From positions 496,001 to 560,000 of the forward strand of contig NZ_JBKGXS010000002.1 in the NCBI RefSeq assembly GCF_046546475.1: 64,000 nucleotides of DNA, read 5' to 3'. The translations under genes were made by a program, and so were the position numbers. A model generated the notes under the pieces. That model was not told the origin of the DNA and did no database searches. It saw only the letters and a program-made list of their open reading frames with translations. The stretch comes from Pseudonocardia phyllosphaerae (lineage in GTDB: Bacteria; Actinomycetota; Actinomycetes; Mycobacteriales; Pseudonocardiaceae). Shown piece by piece: positions 1 through 8,773 of this stretch (positions are counted from its first letter, which is position 1; each line of letters opens with the position of its first letter).

Positions 1-1245
1 GCCGAGATAGCCGTGCCCGGTGGGTGTCGTGGTGCGGAACCCGTCCGGGGTGCGTTCGACGGTCCATCCGGGTTGTTCGCGGACGTGGTTGTGGAACTCG
101 CACACTCCGCGTCCGTTGTCGAACTCGGTGCGGCCGTCGTCGGCGGCCCGTAGTACGTGGTCGATGTGGCGGACCGGGGCATCGCAGTACGGCTCGGTGC
201 AGCGGTTGCGGCTCCGCGCCCGGATGAACTCGGCGAGCGGGCCGGTGAAGGTGCGGCGCCGGGAGTCCCCGCCGATGACGATGCCGTCCTTGGTGATCAG
301 CCGGCGCAGGCTCTTCTGGCCGGTGAGGGTGGCGAGCAGGTCGGCGGGGACGGGCCCGTAGCCGGGGATCTCCGCCGGTAGCGGGCTGTCCGGATCCAGC
401 AGCGCCGCCAGCGGCACCATCACCTGCACCTCGACGTCCACGTCGGATGCGGTCGTCTTGCCGGTGAGCCGTTCGACGAGGGTGTCGGCCATGACCTGCG
501 CGCGGGTCCGCGTCAACGGCGCCGGGTCGCAGGACAGGGTCGTGAACGCCTTCTGCAACGCCGCCAGACACGCCGCACCCTGCGCGACCGGCAGATACGC
601 CGTCAGGTACGCCATCCCGTCGGTCGCCGGGCGCAGCGTCACCCGACGCTCGGACTTCGCCTGCTCGGCACGGTCGCGGAACTTCTCCGGCGCGATCTCG
701 GCGACCAGGCGGCGCACCAGGTCCCGCAGACGGCCGATGCCGCGGCCGGTGAGGTCGTGCTCGGCCAGCCGCGCGTCGAGCCGGGCCCGGTCCCGGGCGG
801 ACAGGTCACCGGCAGCCGTGATGATGGCCGCGACCGTGTCCTCGGACAGCTCACCCGCCACGAACAGCGCGCGAAGGTAGGTGAACCCGTCGTAGAGATC
901 CCGGGCAACCCGCATCCGTGACCGTGCCGTGAACGGCGAGATCTTGCAGGCCATCCCGAGCTGCGAGGCGACGGAGCGTTCCAGCTTCTCCGGCTCGCCG
1001 GCCCCGGCGGCGATCTGGTTCGCGACGTGGGTGCGGGCGAAGTGCCGCAGGCGGGTCGCCCGCAGCGCGGCCAGGGAGTTGTTCAACGCCTCCAGCTGCT
1101 GCAGCTCGTCGATCAGCTCGGCCTCGGAGACGTCGGAGTCGGCGAGGGCGGCTTGTTCGATGGCGACCTGCATCAGGGTGTAGTCGACCCGCGGCACGCC
1201 ACGGTCACCGGTGTCGGTGACGGGTGGTTCCTGGACCGCGGTCAT
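1..1245 (-). CDS. DUF222 / HNH endonuclease domain protein (13E12-repeat family), cut by window edge
   Basis: The minus-strand reading frame opens at ATG 1245 and is still open at base 1, giving 415 residues without a stop, so the C-terminus lies outside the window. The N-terminal two thirds is an Arg/Ala-rich helical region of the DUF222 type. Near the visible C-terminus is a zinc-type HNH motif: RCTEPYCDAP, then HIDHV, then N-G-R-G-V-C and FHNH. These proteins are multicopy in actinobacteria and are usually read as mobile or selfish nuclease-like genes; no biochemical role is established for most of them. No homing context (intron or intein) is visible. The start is supported by a continuous frame but has no strong Shine-Dalgarno sequence. 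Confidence 0.88.
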   Translation of the reverse strand, partial: MTAVQEPPVTDTGDRGVPRVDYTLMQVAIEQAALADSDVSEAELIDELQQLEALNNSLAALRATRLRHFARTHVANQIAAGAGEPEKLERSVASQLGMACKISPFTARSRMRVARDLYDGFTYLRALFVAGELSEDTVAAIITAAGDLSARDRARLDARLAEHDLTGRGIGRLRDLVRRLVAEIAPEKFRDRAEQAKSERRVTLRPATDGMAYLTAYLPVAQGAACLAALQKAFTTLSCDPAPLTRTRAQVMADTLVERLTGKTTASDVDVEVQVMVPLAALLDPDSPLPAEIPGYGPVPADLLATLTGQKSLRRLITKDGIVIGGDSRRRTFTGPLAEFIRARSRNRCTEPYCDAPVRHIDHVLRAADDGRTEFDNGRGVCEFHNHVREQPGWTVERTPDGFRTTTPTGHGYLG

Positions 1246-1637
1246 GCTGCCAGTGTACCGGAAATCGAACTAGTGTGCGAATTGCGTTCGCCATCGCAAA
1301 CGCTGCGACCTGCAACGATGCGGCGAGGGCCCGGTGATCGCCACGGTCGTGACGAGGCGTTCGCCCCGCGGCCGTCCTGTCACGAACGCGCCGATCTCGG
1401 GCGGTCGAGCCACGGGGCCATCCGTTCGGAGCTACCGGGCCCTCCATCCCCCGGCACCCCGGGACGAACACGTGATCCGGAACCGGCCGGCACACGAACC
1501 CCACGTGTGCTCCCCACGATCGTGCCGACGCCCCACCGGTCGCCGCGCCGCGGTCTGGACGATCATGTGCGGGAGGCGCGCGACGTTTCCGGCACGCCTC
1601 CCGCCGACCGCACGCAGAAGGGCCGCGCCCGCACGCG
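1246..1637. other. Intergenic region between divergent HNH gene and emb-like gene
   Basis: I see no convincing gene in these 392 bases. It should hold the promoters of the two divergent genes. A small inverted repeat TTGCG-N8-CGCAA lies near 1282-1299, close to the HNH gene start. Long overlapping open frames here on both strands look like GC-rich shadows. Confidence 0.5.
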
Positions 1638-4600
1638 ATGAGCCACCCGACGAACCCCGGCACGACGCGCTCCGACGAGCCGGCCGACACGACCCGGCCC
1701 CGCGCCGCGGAGCCCGGCAGCCTGCGCGCCGCGAGCACCGCGTCCGGCGGCCGGCGCGCCGCGATCACCGCGACCATCGCCGGCCTCGTCGCGCTCCTGC
1801 TCGCCGCGCTGGTCCCGTTCGCCCAGGTGATCACCCGCGACACCATCGTCACCTGGCCGCAGGCCGGTGAGGCGCCGTCGTCGACGACGGCGGCGTTCGT
1901 GCCCGCCGCCCCGGAGTCGGTGCGGATCACGCTGCCCTGCACCGTGTTGCGCGCCGCCGACACCAGCGACGCCACCGTCGTCTCCTCCGAGCCGGTCGGG
2001 AAGCCGAACATCGGGTTCACCGTGGTCGCCGGCGGCGGCGACGTCCGGGTTTTGGTCGGCGGGCAGGAGCTGGTCCGCGAGCCGCTCGGCGACGGCGACT
2101 GCGGCCGCGTCGTCACCGCCGACGAGGCCGGGACCACCGTGACCGCCGCGAACGGCGGCACCCGGTCCTTCCCCGGCGCCGTCGTCCGCGCGATCGGCGC
2201 GTTCGCCACCGCGCTGCCGGCTGCCGACGCCACCGGGCTGCAGGTCACCGCGCGCACCGCCGACTGGTTCGCCGCCTCCCCCACCGTGCTCAAGGTCGTG
2301 CTGGTCGTCGCGCAGTGGCTCGCCGCCGCCGTCGCCGCGGTCCTGCTGGTCCGGCTCGCCGGGGACCGGGTCCGGGCCCGTCCCGGCCTGCGCCGGCGGC
2401 TGCGCGCCCGGCTCGGGCTGCGGGGACTCGCGCGGGCCGCCGTCGACGTCGTCGTGCTCGGGACGCTCGCCGCGTGGGTCGTGCTCGGCCCGCTGAGCAC
2501 CGACGACGGCTTCACCGAGGCCATCGCCCGCAACGCCACCGGCGCCGGGGACTTCGGCAACGTCTACCGCTGGGGCAACGCCTCCGAGGCGCCGTACACG
2601 CTGGTCCTGCGGATGGTGAAGATCTTCGTCGACGCCGGCGCGGGCCCGCTCGAGCTGCGTGTCCCGGCGATGGTGGCCGGGGCGCTGACCTGGCTGCTGC
2701 TCAGCCGGGTCGCGCTGCCGGCGCTGCTGCCGCGGCACCGGCGCCGGATCGGCGTCCGCATCGTGCTCGCCGTGGCGCTGCTGGCGTGGTGGCTGCCGCT
2801 GAACTCCGGGGTCCGGCCGGAGCCGTTCGCGGCACTGTTCGCCGCCGCGGCGCTGGCCTGCGGGCTGCGCGCGGCCGCCCGCCCGGGTGGGCGCACCGGG
2901 CTGTGGATCGCCGGGACCGCGCTCGCGTCCGGGCTCGCGCTGGCCGTGACGCCCTCGTCGATCAGCGTGGCCGGGCCGTTGCTGCTCCTCGTCCCGGCGT
3001 TGTGGCGCAGGGTGACCCGCACCGGCGGGACCCGCACCGGGGTCGCCGCGGCGGTGGCCGCCGCCGGGGTCGCGGCCGCCGGGCTGGTCACCGTGTTCAC
3101 CACGCAGAGCCTCTACACCGTCTCCCGTGCGACGCAGATGCACGCGTTCTACGGGCCCGACGTCCGCTGGTACGACGAGGTGCGCCGCTGGGTGCTGCTG
3201 CTCGGCTTCGACACCGAACAGGGCGGTCTCGGACGACGCCTGCCGGTGCTGCTCGCGGTCGCGCTGCTGGTCGCGGCGCTGCCGCTGGTCGCCCGCGGCG
3301 CGCACCACTGGACGCCCGGGCTGCGGTGGACGCCGGTCCCCCTGGCCGGGCTGGTGCTCGGCTTCGCGCTGCTCACCCCGGCACCGTCGAAGTGGACCCA
3401 CTACTTCGGGACGCTCGCCGGGCCGGGGGCGCTCGCCGTCGTCGCCGGGGCGGTGCTGATCGTCGGCGCGGCCCGGGCCCGGCCACACGACCCGACGGTG
3501 CGCGGCGCCGCGGCCTCCGGGACGCTCGCGGTGGTGCTCGCGGCGGCGCTCGTGTTCGCCGGGCGCAACGCCTGGTTCCTGTGGTCGCAGTGGGCGGTCC
3601 CGCGCCGCGACGGCCCGTTCGGCCCGCTCGCCTCCCCCGCCCTGTGGCTGGTGGTCGCACTCGTCCTCGCCGGGGCGGCGCTACTGCTGCACCGCCGCTT
3701 CCCGCTGCCCGCGGTCCCGGCCGCGCTGACGGTGACGGCGCTGGTCACCGGGGTCGCGGTCGTCGCCGGATCGATGGTGGCGGCACCCGCGCGCTCCGGC
3801 GGCGGCTACTCCGTGGCCGGGCAGCTCGCCGACGAGCTCACCGGCGAGCCGACCTGCGGGATCCTCGACCACGTCCGGCTCACCGTCGACTCCCCCGGCG
3901 CTCTGAAAACCGCAGGCGGCTCGGCCGGCTCCGACGAGCTCCGCGGCTTCACCGCGGGCAAGGGCTGGGCCGGTGACGCACCGCCGGACAAGGGACCGGC
4001 CTGGGGCAGCCACTCCGGCGGCGGCGACGCGGGCACCGGTGCGACGACCGGTGAGCTCACCACCCGCTGGTTCGCCCTCCCGAAGACCCGCGACGACCAG
4101 CAGCTCGCCGTCGCCGTCGCCGGCCGGACCGGGCAGGGAAACACCGTCGAGCTGCAGTTCGGCCGCGGCGACGACCCCGCCCCGATCGGGACGGCGAGCC
4201 TGGACGACACCCGCACCTCCCCCGACGTGCGAGGCGAGTACCCGACCGAACGCGTCGACGAGCTCGCGCCGCTGGACCGGCCGGGCTGGCGGACCGTGCC
4301 CGTCCCGCGCGACGCGGCCCCCGCCGGGGCGGACCGGGTGCGCGTGCACGCCGTCGACACCACCACCGACCCGGCCGGCTGGGTCGCCGCGGCCGCCCCG
4401 CGGGTGCGGACCCTCGCCCCGGCCGTGCCGATGCTGCGCGACGCCGACGGCCCGGTCTACGTCGACTGGTCGATCCTGTGGGCCGCCCCCTGCCTGCGCG
4501 ACCTGCCGACCGTGCGCGCCGGGCTCGCGCAGACGCCGCGCTACCTGGTGCTCGGGCCGTCGTCGCTCGGGTTCGCCCTCGACGTCTCCTTCTCCGACGG

Positions 4601-4829
4601 CGCAGGCGGTAGCTTCGCGGCCATGCGGCGCACCACCTCCGAGACCGGTGTCGGCACCCGCGTCGACACTGCCGACGACCCCGACCGCAGCGACTGGGGC
4701 TCGATCTCCCGGATCGACACCGGCCGCCTGGCCCGCGACGCCTACGACGTCACCTCCACCGGCGTCACCCGCTGGGGCTGGCAGGGCGACCGTTCCCCAC
4801 TCGGGTTCCCGGAGAAGCCGGCGCCCTGA
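1638..4829 (+). CDS. Arabinosyltransferase, Emb family (GT53, GT-C fold)
   Basis: This 1063-residue membrane protein matches the usual length of EmbA/B/C, which transfer arabinofuranose from decaprenyl-phosphoarabinose onto arabinogalactan or lipoarabinomannan in the cell envelope. A first membrane segment lies at about residues 41-64, followed by an extracytoplasmic jelly-roll-like domain and then many membrane segments up to about residue 720. The GT-C acidic motif STDDGF carries D289-D290, and a proline motif VRPEP sits at 392-396. Residues about 740-1063 form the soluble C-terminal carbohydrate-binding region. Only one Emb protein is in the window, so A, B and C cannot be told apart. The start ATG 1638 gives a hydrophilic cytosolic tail as in the family. 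Confidence 0.93.
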   Translation: MSHPTNPGTTRSDEPADTTRPRAAEPGSLRAASTASGGRRAAITATIAGLVALLLAALVPFAQVITRDTIVTWPQAGEAPSSTTAAFVPAAPESVRITLPCTVLRAADTSDATVVSSEPVGKPNIGFTVVAGGGDVRVLVGGQELVREPLGDGDCGRVVTADEAGTTVTAANGGTRSFPGAVVRAIGAFATALPAADATGLQVTARTADWFAASPTVLKVVLVVAQWLAAAVAAVLLVRLAGDRVRARPGLRRRLRARLGLRGLARAAVDVVVLGTLAAWVVLGPLSTDDGFTEAIARNATGAGDFGNVYRWGNASEAPYTLVLRMVKIFVDAGAGPLELRVPAMVAGALTWLLLSRVALPALLPRHRRRIGVRIVLAVALLAWWLPLNSGVRPEPFAALFAAAALACGLRAAARPGGRTGLWIAGTALASGLALAVTPSSISVAGPLLLLVPALWRRVTRTGGTRTGVAAAVAAAGVAAAGLVTVFTTQSLYTVSRATQMHAFYGPDVRWYDEVRRWVLLLGFDTEQGGLGRRLPVLLAVALLVAALPLVARGAHHWTPGLRWTPVPLAGLVLGFALLTPAPSKWTHYFGTLAGPGALAVVAGAVLIVGAARARPHDPTVRGAAASGTLAVVLAAALVFAGRNAWFLWSQWAVPRRDGPFGPLASPALWLVVALVLAGAALLLHRRFPLPAVPAALTVTALVTGVAVVAGSMVAAPARSGGGYSVAGQLADELTGEPTCGILDHVRLTVDSPGALKTAGGSAGSDELRGFTAGKGWAGDAPPDKGPAWGSHSGGGDAGTGATTGELTTRWFALPKTRDDQQLAVAVAGRTGQGNTVELQFGRGDDPAPIGTASLDDTRTSPDVRGEYPTERVDELAPLDRPGWRTVPVPRDAAPAGADRVRVHAVDTTTDPAGWVAAAAPRVRTLAPAVPMLRDADGPVYVDWSILWAAPCLRDLPTVRAGLAQTPRYLVLGPSSLGFALDVSFSDGAGGSFAAMRRTTSETGVGTRVDTADDPDRSDWGSISRIDTGRLARDAYDVTSTGVTRWGWQGDRSPLGFPEKPAP

Positions 4830-4830
4830 T

Positions 4831-4848
4831 CCTCTCCGCCCGGAGAGG
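4831..4848 (+). terminator. Hairpin just after the emb-like gene
   Basis: CCTCTCCG and CGGAGAGG form an 8-bp stem with almost no loop directly after the stop codon. There is no T-run, as is common in GC-rich actinobacteria. Confidence 0.6.
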
Positions 4849-4939
4849 TCACGGGCGCCCGGTGCCGGGTGTAGACACGGTCACGGAGTGACATGGCCAC
4901 TCCCGCATACGGATCACCGCACGAGCAAGGGAGCTCACC

Positions 4940-5341
4940 GTGGCCTTCCCCGGACTGCAGCACGTCGCGATCACCGTCAGCGACCTGGAGCGCAGCACCA
5001 AGTGGTACGCGGCGCTGTTCGACGCCGAGCCGGTCCTCGACGAGGACGAGGAGGGCGGAACCTTTCACCACACCGTCTTCGCCCTCGACGGCGGCATGCT
5101 CTTCGGCCTGCACACCCACCAGGGCCGCGAGTCCGGCGACACCTTCGACGAGCGCCGCACCGGCCTGGACCACATCGGTTTCGCCGTCGGCTCGCAGGCG
5201 GAGCTGAAGCAGTGGGCGGAGAAGCTGACCGAACTCGGGATCGCGCACGACGGCGTCAAGTCCGCGCACTACGGCAGCGGGGTCTCCTTCCGCGACCCGG
5301 ACAACATCGCGCTGGAGTTCTTCGCCGCCCCCCAGGACTGA
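4940..5341 (+). CDS. VOC family protein (glyoxalase/dioxygenase superfamily)
   Basis: The 133-residue protein has the vicinal-oxygen-chelate pattern of two beta-alpha-beta-beta-beta modules. Candidate metal ligands are H8 (LQHVAITV), H78 (GLDHIGFAV) and E126 (DPDNIALEFFA), with H58 or H60 also possible. The family includes glyoxalase I, extradiol dioxygenases and antibiotic-binding proteins; the substrate here cannot be read from sequence. GTG 4940 is preceded by AAGGGAG at a good distance. It is monocistronic, with a hairpin following the stop. Confidence 0.85.
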   Translation: MAFPGLQHVAITVSDLERSTKWYAALFDAEPVLDEDEEGGTFHHTVFALDGGMLFGLHTHQGRESGDTFDERRTGLDHIGFAVGSQAELKQWAEKLTELGIAHDGVKSAHYGSGVSFRDPDNIALEFFAAPQD

Positions 5342-5350
5342 GCGCCCCGA

Positions 5351-5372
5351 GACCCGGGCCCCGCGCCGGGTC
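5351..5372 (+). terminator. Hairpin after the VOC gene
   Basis: GACCCGG and CCGGGTC form a 7-bp stem around an 8-base GC-rich loop, 10 bases after the stop codon. Confidence 0.55.
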
Positions 5373-5374
5373 CG

Positions 5375-5384
5375 TGTCCGGACA
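5375..5384. promoter_or_regulatory. Palindrome TGTCCGGACA upstream of carbonic anhydrase
   Basis: A perfect 10-base palindrome 88 bases before the carbonic anhydrase start. The same word occurs before a sulfonate importer unit (23233) and, with one mismatch, before the SfnB-like unit (7295), each 84-92 bases before the first start codon. It is a candidate operator for a shared sulfur regulator (inference). Confidence 0.45.
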
Positions 5385-5472
5385 CTCGGCCACTCGTCGG
5401 GAGCACCCTTGTCGGCGCAGGCGAACCGCGGTCGAATCATGCGGTGATGCGCACCCTGCCTGGAGACCTCCC

Positions 5473-5961
5473 ATGACCGTCACCGACGACCTGCTCGAGA
5501 ACAACGCCCGCTACGCCGAGGGCTTCTCCGGCCCGCTGCCACTGCCACCGTCCAAGAAGGTCGCCGTCGTGGCCTGCATGGACGCCCGGCTCGACGTGTA
5601 CCGGATCCTCGGCCTCGCCGACGGCGAGGCGCACGTCATCCGCAACGCCGGCGGCGTGATCACCGACGACGAGATCCGCTCGCTCGCGATCAGCCAGCGG
5701 CTGCTCGGCACCGAGGAGATCATCCTGATCCACCACACCGACTGCGGGATGCTGACCTTCACCGACGACGGGTTCAAGGCCTCCATCCAGGACGACACCG
5801 GCATCAAGCCGGCGTGGTCGGCCGAGGCGTTCGGCGACCTGGACACCGACGTCCGCCAGTCGATCGCGCGGATCAAGGACAACCCGTTCGTCCCGAACAA
5901 GGACTCGGTGCGCGGCTTCGTGTTCGACGTCGCGACCGGGAAGCTGAACGAGGTCGCCTGA
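5473..5961 (+). CDS. Beta-class carbonic anhydrase
   Basis: A zinc enzyme for CO2 hydration, cytosolic. The start ATG 5473 with GGAG upstream gives 162 residues, close to the short mycobacterial type (Rv1284). Zinc ligands are C35, H88 and C91 (HTDC), with the D37/R39 dyad in CMDARL. The frame is open much further upstream but the family start is clear. In mycobacteria the Rv1284 gene neighbours sulfate assimilation genes; here the gene flanks the organosulfur island and shares the TGTCCGGACA palindrome with two of its units, so a sulfur link is plausible but unproven. Confidence 0.93.
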   Translation: MTVTDDLLENNARYAEGFSGPLPLPPSKKVAVVACMDARLDVYRILGLADGEAHVIRNAGGVITDDEIRSLAISQRLLGTEEIILIHHTDCGMLTFTDDGFKASIQDDTGIKPAWSAEAFGDLDTDVRQSIARIKDNPFVPNKDSVRGFVFDVATGKLNEVA

Positions 5962-5965
5962 GCCC

Positions 5966-5999
5966 CGGCGTCCGCCCGGACCGGCCCGGGCGGACGCCG
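5966..5999. terminator. Bidirectional terminator between convergent genes
   Basis: A perfect 14-bp stem (5966-5979 with 5986-5999) around a 6-base loop lies right after the carbonic anhydrase stop and 33 bases before the stop of the convergent monooxygenase gene. It can serve both strands. Confidence 0.8.
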
Positions 6000-6032
6000 C
6001 TCCGGGGCGAACCGGTACAGGGCCGGAACGGA

Positions 6033-7202
6033 TCAGCGCCGATAGTCCGCCGCGAACGGCACCGACCGCACCCCGGCGTCCTCGGGCACGGCGGCCGGCG
6101 GCTCCCACAGCCCGCGGGCCCGCAGGATCGGCAGGACGCCCTCGCCCATCCACCACGCCTCCTCCAGGTGCGGGTACCCGGACAGCACGAACTCGTCGAT
6201 CCCCGCGTCGTGGTACTCGGTCATCCGGTCCGCGATCTCGGCGTGGCTCCCGACGAGCGCGGTCCCCGCGCCGCCCCGGACCAGCCCGACCCCGGCCCAC
6301 AGGTTCGGCGCGATCGTCAGGTCCTCGGTGGAGCCGTTGTGCAGCGCGCGCATCCGCCGCTGCCCCTCCGACTCCGACGCGGCCAGCCCCGCCTGCACCC
6401 CGGCGATGGTCTCCGGGTCGAGCGCGTCGAGCAGCTTCTGCGCCTGCGCCCACGCCTCGGCCGCGGTGTCGCGGGCGATCACGTGCAGCCGGATGCCGAA
6501 CCGCACGGTGCGGCCGCGGTCGGCGGCGAGCTTGCGGATCCAGCCGATCTTCTCCGCAACCTGTTCGACCGGCTCACCCCAGGTCAGGTAGACGTCGGCG
6601 TGCTCGGCGGCGATCTCCCCCGCCGCGGGCGATGACCCTCCGAAGTAGATCGGCGGCACCGGGTCGGGCAGCCGGGACAGCGACGCCCGCTCGACGTGCA
6701 GGTGCTCGCCGTCGAGGTCGACGGTCTGGCCGCGCCACAACCGGGAGATGATCGACAGGAACTCGCCGGTGCGGGCGTAGCGGGCGTCCTTGTCCAGGAA
6801 GTCGCCGTAGGCGCGCTGCTCCGCCGACTCACCGCCGGTGACGATGTTGAGCAGCAGCCGCCCGCCGGAGTGCCGCTGGAACGTGGCGGCCTGCTGCGCG
6901 GCCAGCGTCGGGGAGATCGACCCGGGCCGGAACGCGACCAGGAACCTCAGCCGCTCGGTGTGCGCGACCAGCATCGCCGTCGTCAGCCAGGCGTCCTCGC
7001 ACCACGCGCCGGTCGGGGTCAGCGCGCCGTCGAACCCGACCTGCTCTGCCGCGCGCGCCACCTGCGTCAGGTAGCCGATGTCCGCGGGGCGGATCGTGCC
7101 GGCCGAGCCGGTCGCGTTGCCGTGCCCGCCGCCGACGAGATGACGGCCGTCGCCCATCGTCGGCAGGAACCAGTGCAGGGACAGGGGTGCGTCGCTCGCC
7201 AT
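6033..7202 (-). CDS. ssuD: FMNH2-dependent alkanesulfonate monooxygenase (SsuD-like), copy 1
   Basis: A luciferase-like (TIM barrel) monooxygenase that releases sulfite from alkanesulfonates using FMNH2 and oxygen. The 389 residues match SsuD (about 381). C68 in WCEDAW corresponds to the conserved active-site Cys region, FGIRLHVI carries the conserved Arg/His pair, and the C-terminal SGYPHLEEA block is typical of SsuD. The second copy at 26181-27335 is very similar over its whole length. I chose ATG 7202 because it aligns with copy 2; an upstream ATG at 7238 would add 12 atypical residues. No flavin reductase gene is nearby, so FMNH2 must come from elsewhere. Confidence 0.9.
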   Translation of the reverse strand: MASDAPLSLHWFLPTMGDGRHLVGGGHGNATGSAGTIRPADIGYLTQVARAAEQVGFDGALTPTGAWCEDAWLTTAMLVAHTERLRFLVAFRPGSISPTLAAQQAATFQRHSGGRLLLNIVTGGESAEQRAYGDFLDKDARYARTGEFLSIISRLWRGQTVDLDGEHLHVERASLSRLPDPVPPIYFGGSSPAAGEIAAEHADVYLTWGEPVEQVAEKIGWIRKLAADRGRTVRFGIRLHVIARDTAAEAWAQAQKLLDALDPETIAGVQAGLAASESEGQRRMRALHNGSTEDLTIAPNLWAGVGLVRGGAGTALVGSHAEIADRMTEYHDAGIDEFVLSGYPHLEEAWWMGEGVLPILRARGLWEPPAAVPEDAGVRSVPFAADYRR

Positions 7203-7294
7203 CCGGTGACGGCACCAGCCGCGGGCGCCCGCGCACAAGGTTCCGGGCGTCGATCACCGCCGGTCTCCCGAGGCGTGCGACGAGCAGGTGAACC

Positions 7295-7304
7295 TGTCCG
7301 GACG
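7295..7304. promoter_or_regulatory. TGTCCGGACG, near-copy of the island palindrome
   Basis: Nine of ten bases match the palindrome TGTCCGGACA. It lies 92 bases before leader ORF 1, the same distance as at the other two sites. Confidence 0.4.
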
Positions 7305-7360
7305 AACGAGCCGCAGGCCTCTCACCAGGCAGGACGCCGGTGATCCGGATCGCCGATCGC

Positions 7361-7389
7361 TTGGGGACCGCCGGATCGCGGGCTACCGT
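7361..7389 (+). promoter_or_regulatory. Predicted promoter giving a leaderless leader-ORF transcript
   Basis: TTGGGG at 7361-7366 and TACCGT at 7384-7389 are separated by 17 bases. The -10 box ends 6 bases before the ATG of leader ORF 1, so transcription would start at or next to that ATG and the leader would be translated without a ribosome binding site. Confidence 0.5.
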
Positions 7390-7395
7390 CGGGCC

Positions 7396-7473
7396 ATGAC
7401 CGGCTCGGTGCTGCTGACCACGCGGGGGCACGTCGACCTCGCGCGTGTGGCGTCGGCGCTCTGTCCGTCCTGA
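7396..7473 (+). CDS. Leader peptide 1 (cysteine-ending, sulfur-operon attenuator type)
   Basis: This 25-residue ORF contains TRGHVDLARVASALC followed by two residues and the stop. It aligns without gaps to two other short ORFs in the window (19592-19702 and 23326-23427) by the pattern R-[RG]-H-x-D-L-x-R-x-A-x-x-x-C. Short ORFs of this kind precede sulfur-assimilation genes in many actinobacteria and are annotated as putative leader peptides. The natural reading is translation-dependent attenuation sensing cysteine charge. It precedes the SfnB-like gene by 94 bases. Confidence 0.75.
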   Translation: MTGSVLLTTRGHVDLARVASALCPS

Positions 7474-7567
7474 CGACCGGTCCCCCTCCGCTGCTGCACG
7501 TCCCGGACGCCGTCCGTCGCGTCCCGGCACGTACCCGCACGTCTTCTCCTCCACGAAGGACGCCTCT

Positions 7568-8773
7568 GTGACCACGACCGCCCCGTCCCCCACCCGCTGG
7601 TCCGACGCCCAGCTCGACGAGGTCTTCGGCCCCGTCTTCGCCCGCATCGCCGAGGGCGCCGTCGACCGCGAGCAGCACCGCACCCTCGCCCACGACGAGG
7701 TCGACGCCCTGCGCGAGGCCGGATTCGGTGCGCTGCGCGTCCCGGCCGAGCTGGGCGGCTACGGCGTCTCGGTACGCCAGCTGTTCCGGCTGCTGATCGA
7801 CCTCGCCGCGGCCGAGTCGAACCTGCCGCAGGCGCTACGGGTGCACTGGACGTTCGTCGAGGACCAGCTGCGCGCCGAGCCCGGGCCGGACCGCGAGCGG
7901 TGGCTGCGTGCGGTCGCCGACGGAGTGCTGGTCGGCAACGCGATCTCCGAGCCGGGCGTCGGCGCCGCCGACCGCTACCGCACCACGCTGACCCGCGACG
8001 GCGACGGCTGGCGCCTCGACGGCACGAAGTACTACTCGACCGGCAGTCTCTACGCCGACCACATCCTCGTCGCCGCGGACCTCGACGGGGAGCGCAAGGC
8101 CGTTCTCGTCGACGCGACCGCCGACGGTGTCACCCAGCACGACAACTGGGACGGCTTCGGCCAGCGCCTCACCGCCAGCGGCACCACCGGGTTCGCGCAC
8201 GTGTACGTACCCGCCGACCGGCTGCTCGGCCCGGGCTACGGCGCGCCCGGCCGGACGTACGCCACGGCGTACCTGCAGCTCGTGCAGCTGTCGGTGCTGG
8301 CCGGGATCGCGCGCCGCGCCACCGACGACGTCGCAGGGTGGGTGCGGCACCGCACCCGTACCTACTCCCACGCGCCCGCCGACCTGCCACGCCACGACCC
8401 GCTGGTGCAGGAGGTGATCGGGCGGCTGTCGTCGACGGCGTGGCAGGCCCGCACCCTCGTGCTCGACCTCGCCGGGCGGATCGACGAGCTGCTCGACGCC
8501 GGCGGCGAGGACCCCGACCTGCTCGACGCGCTCGAGCTCGACACCGCACACGCCCAGTCCGTCGTCATCCCGGCGGTGCTGGACGCGACCACCCAGCTGT
8601 TCGAGGTCGGCGGCGCGTCGAGCACCTCGGAGGCACTGCGCCTGGACCGGCACTGGCGCAACGCCCGCACCATCTCGGTGCACAACCCGCTGATCTACAA
8701 GCTGCGCTCGGTCGGCGACCACGTCCTCAACGGCAGCGACCTGCCCTACGCCTGGAGCGCCGGCGCCCGATGA
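7568..8773 (+). CDS. Acyl-CoA dehydrogenase-fold flavoprotein, SfnB/DszC-like
   Basis: A 401-residue protein of the acyl-CoA dehydrogenase superfamily, of the branch used in sulfur acquisition (SfnB, DszC) that works as a flavin-dependent monooxygenase rather than a dehydrogenase. Recognisable blocks are an N-terminal helical domain, the beta-domain segment GNAISEPGVGAADRYRTT, and a C-terminal helical domain ending in HNPLIYKLRSVGDH. GTG 7568 after GAAGGA is the chosen start. The gene overlaps the next one by ATGA, so the two are translationally coupled. The likely role is oxygenation of a sulfone, sulfoxide or thiophene-like compound together with the downstream luciferase-family enzyme; the substrate is unknown. 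Confidence 0.85.
   Translation: MTTTAPSPTRWSDAQLDEVFGPVFARIAEGAVDREQHRTLAHDEVDALREAGFGALRVPAELGGYGVSVRQLFRLLIDLAAAESNLPQALRVHWTFVEDQLRAEPGPDRERWLRAVADGVLVGNAISEPGVGAADRYRTTLTRDGDGWRLDGTKYYSTGSLYADHILVAADLDGERKAVLVDATADGVTQHDNWDGFGQRLTASGTTGFAHVYVPADRLLGPGYGAPGRTYATAYLQLVQLSVLAGIARRATDDVAGWVRHRTRTYSHAPADLPRHDPLVQEVIGRLSSTAWQARTLVLDLAGRIDELLDAGGEDPDLLDALELDTAHAQSVVIPAVLDATTQLFEVGGASSTSEALRLDRHWRNARTISVHNPLIYKLRSVGDHVLNGSDLPYAWSAGAR

Noticed and set aside
1205..3488. Long minus-strand frames opposite the emb-like gene
   Set aside because: They are Arg/Pro/Gly-rich, have no domain character and are fully explained by GC-rich codon use of the real gene.
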